Below, one piece after another: positions 7,719-15,573 of a stretch of DNA of 31,554 nucleotides (within the stretch, counting starts at the first letter, position 1; each line of letters opens with the position of its first letter). Both the position numbers and the translations under genes were made by a program. This stretch comes from a virus, in the IMG/VR virus record IMGVR_UViG_3300031977_000242, positions 1 to 31,554 of that record; one strand, given 5' to 3'. The notes beneath the pieces were generated by a model. That model had not been told where the DNA came from. It worked only from the letters and a program-made list of their open reading frames with translations, and ran no database searches.

Positions 7719-9488
7719 TTACTCCTGAATAATAAACCTATTAAAGGCTGGATTGTTTTGGTCAGCACTGGCTCGACGTACAGTTTTACCTTGACGTTGA
7801 GCTTCGGCTGCTTCCTCACGACCAACAGTCCTGTAATTTACACCGTTGATACGAACAGCGAGTGCATCGATGGTTTGTTGACCTAGTTGGATAGCCATAC
7901 TTGAAGCAGTAGGGTCTTTAGCGACTTTATCAATACTTTGTTTGTACTGCTCTACAGCACCTACAACACTCTCACGGATTTCCCGTAGTTGACGTTTGGT
8001 AGGCTGACGACCATCATTCTCCTCGATGGTAATCTCTAGAAGCTCCTGATACTCTTTCTCAGCAAACTCTTTGGCTGTTGAATAAGCGATTGTGTCATTA
8101 TTACCTACAGCTAGGGTGTCCCCAGTATTAAAGTTTGTTCTCTTGAGTGGAGAAAGGATACCTTCAATACTCTGTGTAAACGATGTGTATTCTGGAGAAC
8201 TCTTTACATTGGTAACACGACCAGCCGTGGTTGCTTTTGCGATTAAGGCAGGAGTGTCTTCGGGGCGAATGCCTTCTTGCGTTCTTGCCCAAAGTTCCAG
8301 TTGTTCTGCATCATTGATAACTTCTAAAGTTAGACCAAGAGCGTCCAAGTCGTCCTGTGACCCAGCATTGTCCATAGTCACTAACAAAGACTGTGCGTTA
8401 ATCTTAGAGTCATTTTTGTCGATACCTAAATTATCTTTTAGGCGTTGGAATGACCCTGAAAGGTCTGAGTGTATTTCGATAAACCGACGTTCTTCGTCAC
8501 TAGGTTTATAGGAAGGGTCTAACATCTTTTGACGTATATCTTGCTTACGGGCTGATATTTCATCACTCCGTGCATTGATACGGTTCTGCACGTCAGCAGC
8601 GTTTGCATCGGCAATACGACGCTCAACGTCAGCCATATAAGAGTTCCAGAGTTCTGGTTTATCCTTCATTGCACCCTTGTATTTCTCAGGTGTGTTTCGG
8701 ATAATCTCAATATTTCTTGATAGAACTGCTTGGTCAGTAGCTGCTTGTAAGATGTAGGCATTTCTTGTCCCACCTTGAATGAAATCATTCTTACCAGCAG
8801 AAACCCAAATCTTATCTTGTCTCTCTAGGGCATCCCAATCACCAGATGCCGCAAGAGACACATCAGTAGTTTGAAACTCATCCTGAGTTGCTTTTAGCTC
8901 ATCTGCCCGTTTACCAGCAACATATTGCTGTACCTGAGCTGAACGCTGACCATCTAGGTAGCCAAGCATCCCTGATACATAAGCACCGTTAGATTCACCA
9001 TAGATTTCACGGATGTACTGTTCTGCTGATGCATAGCCTTGATTGATACCATCTAGGGTATTAGCAAATCCTGTAGTGCTACCAAACTCATTAGTACTAG
9101 GCGCACCAATAGATGCTACTAAGCTCTGAAAGTTCTCATCCCGTTCCATAGTGGCCTTACCAGCCGCCTTGAGGATCATGAGCTTCCTTGTCATGCTCAT
9201 GTCGGGGTATAGTGTGTCTAGCTCTTGGATGCCTGTAGTATTGTCACCTTGCAGTGCCTTAGATACATAGCTGTCAAACTCTAGTTCAAACTTCTTGTTT
9301 GCCTCATCTATTTTTCTTTGGTCATTCCGTTGAGATGCGTCCAATACAACATTCAAGCTATTTGCCAAAAGCTCCGCAGAACTTCCAGCGTTTGGGTTAG
9401 CTCGATACTGTACTGCACCTGACCCCTGTCGTCCTATTCCCCTCGCAGTGGGAGACACAGGTGTTAAATCAACTGTAGTCCGTGCCAT
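7719..9488 (-). CDS. Internal virion protein, gp15-like
   Basis: A 589-residue, largely helical and charged protein starting MARTTVDLTPVSPTARGIG, with AAGGA upstream of the ATG. It sits between the gp14-like and gp16-like genes, exactly where T7 gene 15 (747 residues) lies. In T7, gp14, gp15 and gp16 form the inner core and leave the virion to make the conduit for DNA entry. The sequence shows long Gln/Glu/Lys-rich helices ('QRNDQRKIDEANKKFELEFDSYV', 'RRIADANAADVQNRINAR') typical of this core, and no enzymatic motif. Identification rests on order, size and composition, not on a specific motif. Confidence 0.75.
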   Translation of the reverse strand: MARTTVDLTPVSPTARGIGRQGSGAVQYRANPNAGSSAELLANSLNVVLDASQRNDQRKIDEANKKFELEFDSYVSKALQGDNTTGIQELDTLYPDMSMTRKLMILKAAGKATMERDENFQSLVASIGAPSTNEFGSTTGFANTLDGINQGYASAEQYIREIYGESNGAYVSGMLGYLDGQRSAQVQQYVAGKRADELKATQDEFQTTDVSLAASGDWDALERQDKIWVSAGKNDFIQGGTRNAYILQAATDQAVLSRNIEIIRNTPEKYKGAMKDKPELWNSYMADVERRIADANAADVQNRINARSDEISARKQDIRQKMLDPSYKPSDEERRFIEIHSDLSGSFQRLKDNLGIDKNDSKINAQSLLVTMDNAGSQDDLDALGLTLEVINDAEQLELWARTQEGIRPEDTPALIAKATTAGRVTNVKSSPEYTSFTQSIEGILSPLKRTNFNTGDTLAVGNNDTIAYSTAKEFAEKEYQELLEITIEENDGRQPTKRQLREIRESVVGAVEQYKQSIDKVAKDPTASSMAIQLGQQTIDALAVRINGVNYRTVGREEAAEAQRQGKTVRRASADQNNPAFNRFIIQE

Positions 9489-9503
9489 ATCTTTTTTTCC
9501 TTA

Positions 9504-10037
9504 TTAGAATGAAGGCAAGAAGCCTTTACCTCCAGCAGCTATCTGTCTGTCATTCGCCCCACTAGTAGCCCCAGCAATACCAAGTACTGCTCCAAGTGGG
9601 CTTGGGGATGACTGTAGAGGGTTGTTTGCAATGACCTGTTCTAGGTTCTTCTGCATACCTCTGGCTGATGCCTCGTATGCTCTCTCCAGAACAATCTCTT
9701 GGTCTTTAACTCTTGTTGTGTTTCTCGCACCCTGCTGAATAATAGCGTTGATGGTGGCATCTACAGATTTACCTGAGACACCTTGAGATGCGGCAGAGGC
9801 AATGGCGGTAGACCGTGCGGCTCTGTTTGCTAGGATTGTATCAAATTCATTTTGGTTCTGCGCCCGAGCTTCGAGTTGGAAGTCTTGTTGGGCAGCACCT
9901 GTTTGGTAATTATAATCTTTGCGTCCACTTGTTATACTGGCATTGGCGGCAGCATTGGCAGCGTCAACTTTCTCACGCTCTGCCTGATACTTCATCACCG
10001 CCTGACCACCTTGGACGGCTGCTGTAACGTCACACAT
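9504..10037 (-). CDS. Internal virion protein, gp14-like
   Basis: I choose the ATG ending at 10037 (MCDVTAAVQGGQAVMKYQAE, 177 residues). It has GGAAGG about 7 bases upstream and overlaps the preceding gene's stop as ATGTGTGA. The TTG 15 bases further upstream lies inside that ribosome binding site. The protein is a small Ala/Gln/Asn-rich helical one ('AEREKVDAANAAANASI', 'ARAQNQNEFDTILANRAARSTAIASAASQG', 'GARNTTRVKDQEIVLERAYEA') with a Gly-rich C-terminus ending GKGFLPSF. That composition and its place ahead of the gp15-like gene match T7 gp14 (196 residues), an ejection protein that goes to the outer membrane. There is no catalytic motif. Confidence 0.8.
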   Translation of the reverse strand: MCDVTAAVQGGQAVMKYQAEREKVDAANAAANASITSGRKDYNYQTGAAQQDFQLEARAQNQNEFDTILANRAARSTAIASAASQGVSGKSVDATINAIIQQGARNTTRVKDQEIVLERAYEASARGMQKNLEQVIANNPLQSSPSPLGAVLGIAGATSGANDRQIAAGGKGFLPSF

Positions 10038-10491
10038 TTTCAAACCTTCCAAATTCGTAAAACGGCAAATTATGTGCGCCCCAGTTCACCTCTCGGATGA
10101 ATGAGAACCCACACCACTTCAGCCACCTATGGTGAACTGTGTTTCTTTTATCTGTTAAGTTCCACAGAAGGTCTGCTTTAGATTCCTCGTGGAGTTGTTT
10201 AATGTAGTTCTTGCTCTCTCGCAGGAACTGTCTGGAGTGACGCTTCAGGTCATCACTGGCAAGCATCCAGACAAGAGCTGAGTTAGCATCGTCTGGGGCT
10301 GTACCGTAGATGGCGACTGGTAGATCGCCCTCCATAATCGTATAGCATATTGGGGAGTACTCCACCGACCTAGAGAGACCCTCGAGGGCTTCCAGATCGG
10401 AGGAGGCTTTGATTTCTTGCTTGTCTTCATGCCGAAGCCGTGAGGCCAGCGACGAGATGTGCCAAGCCTCAGTTACTTCAGTATGTAGCAT
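10030..10491 (-). CDS. gp13-like virion assembly protein (GNAT-like fold)
   Basis: A 153-residue protein whose ATG follows the tail tube B stop with no gap (TAA then ATG). It lies at the T7 gene 13 position (T7 gp13 is 138 residues). The sequence has the look of a GNAT-type fold: 'YTIMEGDLPVAIYGTAP', 'SALVWMLASDDLKRHSRQFLRESKNYIKQL' and 'RWLKWCGFSFIREVNWG', the last resembling the end of an N-acetyltransferase core. gp13-like proteins in this phage group often carry this fold and are annotated as internal virion proteins or acetyltransferases. No acetyl-CoA loop (Q/RxxGxG/A) can be seen, so activity is doubtful. Confidence 0.7.
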   Translation of the reverse strand: MLHTEVTEAWHISSLASRLRHEDKQEIKASSDLEALEGLSRSVEYSPICYTIMEGDLPVAIYGTAPDDANSALVWMLASDDLKRHSRQFLRESKNYIKQLHEESKADLLWNLTDKRNTVHHRWLKWCGFSFIREVNWGAHNLPFYEFGRFENV

Positions 10492-12846
10492 TTATACCCT
10501 TCTTACGGCTTTAGGTGTCCACTGAGCATTCCATTCTGTACCAGTAAACGTACAATGGAACGGAGTGTCGTTCAGTAGTTCTACCTTTGTGTAAATGTTC
10601 TCACCCATTACAGGAAACTTAAACTCGCCATCGTCCAGCGATAGTCCACCAATGACGTTGTTACTAGACCCGAGGTTACGACCTGAGAAAGTATATTCGT
10701 ATGGTGTGCGACCACGGTTAGTTACTTTGGCAGTAAACTGGGCGGTGTCTTCGTACTGTACTGAAACATACCTTACAGACAACCTACCATCTTGAATGGA
10801 CACCTGACCCTGACCCTTGTCTTCCTTTAAGAAGAATGGGGAGTACTCATAGCGGAAAGTAAAGTTTCTTCCGATAACAGCATCATCATAGTCTGAACCA
10901 CTATAATCACCCACAGCAGTAAATGTTGTGCTGTTGGTTCTAGTAGTACTAATAATAAACCCTCTAGGGGCATCAGCAGCACTCTGGACGAACACAGCGT
11001 TGGCTGGGGTAGGATGGGGTAGTGTAAAGGTAGTTAGCCCTGTAGAGGCACTGTATGCCCGTGTAGTGTCAGAGAACTTGAAGCTGTGGTCTAGGTGGAT
11101 AGGAAAGTCTGTATTTGTACGCACCGAGTCTTCCTCGATGTTTATCTTTTCCATATATAGCCCGTCACTATCATAGTCTACCAGCAGGAACATATCGTTA
11201 TCTACTAGCGTAAAGTATTTTATATCACCTTCGAATATCCACTTACCCCAAGATGATTGGACTTTGCCCTGAGTACCTTGAAAGTATTTATAGCAGTAGA
11301 TTTCGTTAGGGTCGTTACCTAGTAGAAAGACACTAGATAGACGACTAGACCCTGCAACGTATTGCACAGGGGCTTTGATATATTCTGGTATCTGTGCTGA
11401 TACCTCATCAGCGTTCTCTGTGTTCAAGTCGTTATCGACGAAATACTCCATGAGCTTAGAGTTAGTCCCTGTGTCATCGGCAAAGTAAATGTAAGCACCT
11501 ACCTGTACAGGGGTCTGTGTCTTGGAGCAGTTAAAAGCTGAAGCAAAGTTCAGTTGTGCAGTTTTTGGGGAGAGTAAGTCCAGCGTTTCAAGAATGTATT
11601 GCGTTCTGTCTGAGAAGACGAGCAGTTTCTTGTTAAACGGGACAGCAAAGTTGAGGAGTGTAACTTGACCAGTTACAGCAGCGATATCGATTGGATCAGA
11701 ATCTACAAGCTGGGCTACAGTTGTCCTGTAGAAGTTCTCGAAGTAATCGGCTTCTGACAGGATGACGTTCTCATCAGCGAGAAAGCCCATGCGTCCTTGA
11801 TGAATAAAGATATCGTTAATTGGCTTACCTACAAATGTAGGGTCGGCATTGGTAGTATCATCACCTACTAGCATCTTAGCCCATGTATGTTCATCAAATG
11901 TGAACGAGTCTGTCGATGCATCATAAGATAGTGTGTGAGGTAGGGTTGAGGGGGTGAGCTGTCGCTTCTTCCCGTAGCCATGTGTTTCTACCCATAGGCC
12001 ATCTTGGTAGACAACATAATAGTCATCACCATCAAATCCTGGCTCACCAATGATACGAACCAGACGACCATCCTTGTCTTGTGCAGGAAGGTCTTCGAAG
12101 TTTGTTAGTTCATCTTTGAAGGCTGTCATGGCGTTACCACCATTACCTTCATCAATCGTTACAACATCAGATGCACCTAAGTACAGCGATATCGTAGAGT
12201 TATATCTAGCTACAGTGTAACCAGCCGCAGATAAATCATTTACCAGCTCCTGTGCAATCTCTTCTGTACGCTCAACAGCATTAGAAGCCTCTGTGTTAGC
12301 CCCTGTGGTAAAGTTAGCCTTTAGGACATTATTTACATAGATAGCGTAGTTAGAGTTACTCAGAGAGCCTTTAATAAAGATTGACCAGTATCTTGTAGGG
12401 TCTAGTCGGGTAGGAGAAATGCTTGCTTCAGCTATTGTTGTAGCCGCAGCATTTACAGTCTTATTGAGCATGAATGTAGTGTCACCCACCGTAATCATCT
12501 TACAGTTCTCACGAGGGTTACTGTCAAAATCTAGGTAAGACCCTGAGAGTGTACCATTGACTGTCTTAGAGTTACCAGTCTCATCAAAAACCTTAATATC
12601 GTTATCCTGAACAGTAATGAAAAACTTCTTAGCGTCAAAACGCTGAAAGAAGTGACCCTTTACATTTCCTGATACGTTATTACCCAGACGGGCAACAACC
12701 TCAGAACCTGGTCGTTTTTGTAGGCCAGCAACTAGTGAAGCCCAGCCGTTCTCCATTTCAGTACAAGCGTTTTGCAATCGGAGTGCTGGGGGCTGCTGGC
12801 TGACACCATTGAACATATTTGGCATAACGCCAGCAACGAGAGCCAT
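10492..12846 (-). CDS. Tail tubular protein B (nozzle)
   Basis: A 784-residue protein, close to T7 gp12 (794). The N-terminus 'GVMPNMFNGVSQQPPALRL' followed by 'TEMENGWASLVAGLQKRPGSEVVARL' is the signature of tail tube B. In podoviruses this protein forms the hexameric nozzle that closes the tail and to which fibres attach. The start overlaps the tail tube A stop as TAATG, so translation of the two is coupled. 'DGLWVETHGYGKK', 'FIHQGRMGFLADENVILSEADYFENFYRTT' and 'LLVFSDRTQYIL' are further family hallmarks. No frameshift is seen. Confidence is high from motif, length and order. Confidence 0.95.
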   Translation of the reverse strand: MALVAGVMPNMFNGVSQQPPALRLQNACTEMENGWASLVAGLQKRPGSEVVARLGNNVSGNVKGHFFQRFDAKKFFITVQDNDIKVFDETGNSKTVNGTLSGSYLDFDSNPRENCKMITVGDTTFMLNKTVNAAATTIAEASISPTRLDPTRYWSIFIKGSLSNSNYAIYVNNVLKANFTTGANTEASNAVERTEEIAQELVNDLSAAGYTVARYNSTISLYLGASDVVTIDEGNGGNAMTAFKDELTNFEDLPAQDKDGRLVRIIGEPGFDGDDYYVVYQDGLWVETHGYGKKRQLTPSTLPHTLSYDASTDSFTFDEHTWAKMLVGDDTTNADPTFVGKPINDIFIHQGRMGFLADENVILSEADYFENFYRTTVAQLVDSDPIDIAAVTGQVTLLNFAVPFNKKLLVFSDRTQYILETLDLLSPKTAQLNFASAFNCSKTQTPVQVGAYIYFADDTGTNSKLMEYFVDNDLNTENADEVSAQIPEYIKAPVQYVAGSSRLSSVFLLGNDPNEIYCYKYFQGTQGKVQSSWGKWIFEGDIKYFTLVDNDMFLLVDYDSDGLYMEKINIEEDSVRTNTDFPIHLDHSFKFSDTTRAYSASTGLTTFTLPHPTPANAVFVQSAADAPRGFIISTTRTNSTTFTAVGDYSGSDYDDAVIGRNFTFRYEYSPFFLKEDKGQGQVSIQDGRLSVRYVSVQYEDTAQFTAKVTNRGRTPYEYTFSGRNLGSSNNVIGGLSLDDGEFKFPVMGENIYTKVELLNDTPFHCTFTGTEWNAQWTPKAVRRV

Positions 12847-13442
12847 TAGTAAGTCCTCCTGACGGGAGCATATCTGCCCACTGTGGAATATGTGGAGTAG
12901 CTATCCGTAATTACATTGTAATCACCTGTCTCTGCTTCCTCGTGTTGCAGTAGTGCCCAAGCTTGCTGTTCATCTGCCCTGTTAAACTTAGACAGTGAAT
13001 CAGAGCCAAGCACACGTTCTTGAAACAGACGAATGGAGCGTACAGTAATATATCTACGGGCAGCTTCAGGGATATCGTCAAAGTCCAGCCCTACAGTCAG
13101 AGCCAGCTTTAGTGCTTTTGTAAATGTATATTGGTTTTCTTTGCGATCATACAGCTTCATACCACGCTGGATTACATCAGTAGCGATATCGTCTTGTACG
13201 CTATCAACCCTGAGTGTGTTAGCTGGGAGCTTGATCTCACTATTGATATCTGGTTTTAGTGTGTGAACTTCAGAGTTCCAGTGCCAGCCGTGGGCTTGTA
13301 CCTCACGGGACACCTCATCGATAATCGAGGAGGCAACCTGAGCGTCAACCTGAAGTCCTGTTAGAGATGCTACTGGAGCTTCGCCTATATTAGATAGACA
13401 GGCGTTCACAGCCTCTAGTTTAGTTGTTGGGACAAGTGCCAT
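12846..13442 (-). CDS. Tail tubular protein A (gatekeeper)
   Basis: A 198-residue protein, compared with 196 for T7 gp11. It starts MALVPTTKLEAVNACLSNIG and continues 'ASSIIDEVSREVQAHGWHWNSE', a hallmark of tail tube A, the dodecameric ring that joins portal to nozzle and keeps DNA in the head. 'ARRYITVRSIRLFQERVLGS' is also typical. GAGGG precedes the ATG, just downstream of the hairpin terminator that follows the capsid gene. Expression therefore depends on read-through or on a promoter not recognised here, as in T7 where gene 11 lies after Tphi. Confidence 0.93.
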   Translation of the reverse strand: MALVPTTKLEAVNACLSNIGEAPVASLTGLQVDAQVASSIIDEVSREVQAHGWHWNSEVHTLKPDINSEIKLPANTLRVDSVQDDIATDVIQRGMKLYDRKENQYTFTKALKLALTVGLDFDDIPEAARRYITVRSIRLFQERVLGSDSLSKFNRADEQQAWALLQHEEAETGDYNVITDSYSTYSTVGRYAPVRRTY

Positions 13443-13455
13443 ATTACCCTCATAT

Positions 13456-13485
13456 AAAAAAGGGAGACACCCGAAGGTGTCCCCC
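13456..13485 (-). terminator. Intrinsic terminator after the capsid gene (Tphi-like)
   Basis: Read on the minus strand, a 10-bp stem (GGGGGACACC paired with GGTGTCTCCC, one G-T pair) closes on a TTCG tetraloop and is followed at once by six T. It lies 15 bases after the capsid stop and 13 bases before the tail tube A start. T7 has its main late terminator Tphi in the same place, between genes 10 and 11, which sets capsid mRNA above tail mRNA. Confidence 0.92.
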
Positions 13486-13500
13486 AGCTTAACCTAATGG

Positions 13501-14463
13501 TTACGGAGTCGCAGTACGGATTTGTACAGCAGCTTCGTTACGCAGGATGCCGTGACCGACAGCATACTTAGCAACCATCAGAGTACCCTGACGACGGATG
13601 TCGTAGTCAGACTCTGTTGCCAAGTCCATCAGCTTCACAGTACCCACAGCCGAGCCGTGCATTACCAGAGCGACAGTGTTACGAGCGTCTACTGCATGAC
13701 GGGTAGATGTACCAGCTTCAACACCAGTTGTGATGTTGGTAGTAGGCAAGTTGTTGGACTTGATTACGTCCATACCAGCTACTCGCATGATACGACCTGA
13801 TGCAGTCGAACCGTTACCAGCGTTGCCGAAGTCAACATTGATTGCCTTCGAGCTGTTAGCCAGCAGATAATACTGCTCAGGCTTAACGATTACATAACGG
13901 CCTTCTTCTGGTACGTTCTTTTCGTCCAGATTCTGGGCAGCGTCGAAGATTGACTCAATCAGTGAGTCAGCGTTGGTGTCACCATCAGCGTCAGTAAGGA
14001 TTTTACCGACCATGTCAGTTTCGCCAGTGATTGTGGCAGTCGTTGCCTGTGCAGCCTGAATACCAGTTTGCAGGATGTGCTTATCCATCTGGTTAGCAAG
14101 TGCAATACCCATCTCACGAGAGTACACTGAGCGTACATCATAGTGAGACTTAGCTTCGTCAAGGTTTGCGATGAAGCTTGAAGCCAGCAACAGGTCGTTG
14201 ATGGTGATAACCTTTTCGTTGTGGTTAATCGCATCACCAGTGATTTCGTTGCCAGGGGTGTGGTAAGCGGCTGAAGTACGACCCATTACAGGGAACTGAG
14301 CTGATTTACCGTTTGAGATGGTACGAACCTGATGTTTGTCCATCATTACTGTTTGTTGCTCAAAGGCAGTCAGGACTTCACCTGAAAAGACTTTGAGAAA
14401 GAGTGCGTCCTTATCTGAACCAGCATTAATCGAGCCGATACGGGACGGAGTTGCGTTAGACAT
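13501..14463 (-). CDS. Major capsid protein
   Basis: A 320-residue protein starting MSNATPSRIGSINAGSDKDA, with the T7 gp10 family pattern: 'ALFLKVFSGEVLTAFEQQTV', 'RTISNGKSAQFPVMGRTSAAYHTPGNEI', 'DKHILQTGIQAA' and 'MRVAGMDVIKSNNLP'. It forms the icosahedral head lattice. The start has a very strong GGAGG site 8 bases upstream. A 115-base non-coding gap precedes it, unusual in this compact genome, and a hairpin terminator follows it, so it is set up as a separately boosted transcript. T7 gp10A is 345 residues. No evidence of a slippage-made longer form was seen near the stop. Confidence 0.95.
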   Translation of the reverse strand: MSNATPSRIGSINAGSDKDALFLKVFSGEVLTAFEQQTVMMDKHQVRTISNGKSAQFPVMGRTSAAYHTPGNEITGDAINHNEKVITINDLLLASSFIANLDEAKSHYDVRSVYSREMGIALANQMDKHILQTGIQAAQATTATITGETDMVGKILTDADGDTNADSLIESIFDAAQNLDEKNVPEEGRYVIVKPEQYYLLANSSKAINVDFGNAGNGSTASGRIMRVAGMDVIKSNNLPTTNITTGVEAGTSTRHAVDARNTVALVMHGSAVGTVKLMDLATESDYDIRRQGTLMVAKYAVGHGILRNEAAVQIRTATP

Positions 14464-14487
14464 AATTGTACCTCCAAGTACGAGTCA

Positions 14488-14511
14488 TAGTTATAGGGAG
14501 TGTCCTAAGTC
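14488..14511 (-). promoter_or_regulatory. Candidate late promoter in the 115-base gap before the capsid gene
   Basis: The gap 14464-14578 holds no gene. On the minus strand it contains GACTTAGGACACTCCCTATA about 25 bases before the capsid ATG. This matches the repeated elements at 28378 and 25833 in layout: ACTTA, then 10 bases ending C, then TATA or TAGA. It also loosely resembles K11/SP6-type promoters (TTAGG, ACAC, TATA). Position before the capsid gene is where T7 has its strongest promoter. No test is possible here; this is a spacing-based inference. Confidence 0.35.
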
Positions 14512-14578
14512 TACTCGCCACCTTTCCTTTGAGGTTGTTCTCCGCAGAGAGCCAGAAAGTACAGTTGGTCTGTCTTCT

Positions 14579-14803
14579 TTAGGTTTTCATGCCTCGGTTT
14601 TGTTTCCGAGACATAACTGCAAGGTTATTAGAATTATTATTAAGAGTGTTCCTGTCCTTGTGGTGGACATCTCTGCCATCACCTTTACGGGCAAGTCCCT
14701 TCTTAATCATGAGCCGACGGGCGGCATTTCGACCAGCCCTACGCTTCTTTTGGTCGGGCTTTGAATGGTAGTCTGCATATTCTGCTTTGTAATCCCGATC
14801 CAT
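14579..14803 (-). CDS. Small HNH-like protein between scaffold and capsid
   Basis: A 74-residue basic protein with AAGGAAG before the ATG. Residues 8-35 are Lys/Arg-rich ('YHSKPDQKKRRAGRNAARRL'). They are followed by 'DVHHKDRNTLNNNSNNLAVMSR' and a final 'KQNRG', which is the HNH-type beta-beta-alpha pattern (HH...N...N). Proteins of this size and pattern occur next to capsid or packaging genes in many tailed phages and are usually annotated as HNH endonucleases. No zinc-binding cysteines are present. Whether it cuts DNA (homing or packaging role) or has become a structural DNA-binding protein cannot be decided. It starts 11 bases after the scaffold stop. Confidence 0.75.
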   Translation of the reverse strand: MDRDYKAEYADYHSKPDQKKRRAGRNAARRLMIKKGLARKGDGRDVHHKDRNTLNNNSNNLAVMSRKQNRGMKT

Positions 14804-14814
14804 TCTAACTTCCT

Positions 14815-15573
14815 TTACATAATGTTTGATCGTCCCAGCTTCTGAGCTACAGCTTCACGGAATGCTGAGTCAGATTGGTAACGTGGGTCTGCCATGTCAG
14901 CTTTCATCTGAGCAAGGCTCTGGTATGCGTCAGTAGAAGCCCGTGCCTGACCAGCTAGTTGTCGTGCTGGTTCAGTACCTCTCTGAGCGTCATACATAGA
15001 TTTGAGACCCTGAACGGCAAACATGGTCTCTTCCATGTCACCGCTATTCACTGCTCTGTTAAAGGCATCAATCTGACCATCTGACAGATTATCTCCAGCC
15101 CATTCAGTCATAGACTCATAACTATCCTGACCGCCAACAGAGTCAAAAACTTGATTTGTAGTTGTGGATAGCAGAGCCTCTTGTCCCTCGATGTAACTAT
15201 TAACTAGTTCACGGGGGATGCCAGCTTTCTCTAGCTGGTCATAGGACTCATCTGTTAGCCCGTCGTTATTCCAAAACTCTTGACTAAGAGATTCAAAATC
15301 TAGACCAGCTTGTTCCACAGCTTCACGAGCGACCTCTTCAGATGCCTCTTCATTACTATCCGAAACATCCTCGCTCTCAGGCGATTGGCGTGATTTCGTA
15401 AAGTTGGATTGTAACTCAGCATAGGCTTTTTCTAGTTCCTCGTATGAATCAAATTTTCCTGCAATTTTCTCTTCACCAGAAGAAGGTGACTGCGCCTCGT
15501 CTTGAAGCGCAGCCTGTTCTTCCAGCGATGGATTGTTTTCTTCGGGGTTAATATTAACCGTTTCCGTTGCCAT
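14815..15573 (-). CDS. Capsid scaffolding protein
   Basis: I use the ATG ending at 15573 (MATETVNINPEENNPSLEEQ, 252 residues) with AAGGA upstream. The GTG one codon earlier is less likely. It overlaps the portal stop by 20 bases. The N-terminal half is strongly acidic (E, D, S and Q-rich to about residue 95). A helical middle follows, then a C-terminus that becomes basic near its end ('SAFREAVAQKLGRSNIM'). Acidic body plus basic tail is the usual scaffold plan, the tail being the capsid-binding part. T7 gp9 is 307 residues and has the same order: portal, scaffold, capsid. Confidence 0.88.
   Translation of the reverse strand: MATETVNINPEENNPSLEEQAALQDEAQSPSSGEEKIAGKFDSYEELEKAYAELQSNFTKSRQSPESEDVSDSNEEASEEVAREAVEQAGLDFESLSQEFWNNDGLTDESYDQLEKAGIPRELVNSYIEGQEALLSTTTNQVFDSVGGQDSYESMTEWAGDNLSDGQIDAFNRAVNSGDMEETMFAVQGLKSMYDAQRGTEPARQLAGQARASTDAYQSLAQMKADMADPRYQSDSAFREAVAQKLGRSNIM

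Noticed and set aside
9780-9810. Further TTACCGCCAC-like match (CTACCGCCATTG) inside the gp14-like gene
   Set aside because: It lacks the flanking ACTTA/TTAC context and the TA-GG block and lies in coding sequence.
14464-14487. Ten-codon leader peptide overlapping the capsid start (ATGACTCGT...)
   Set aside because: It has no ribosome binding site, and its stop only chances to overlap the capsid ATG.
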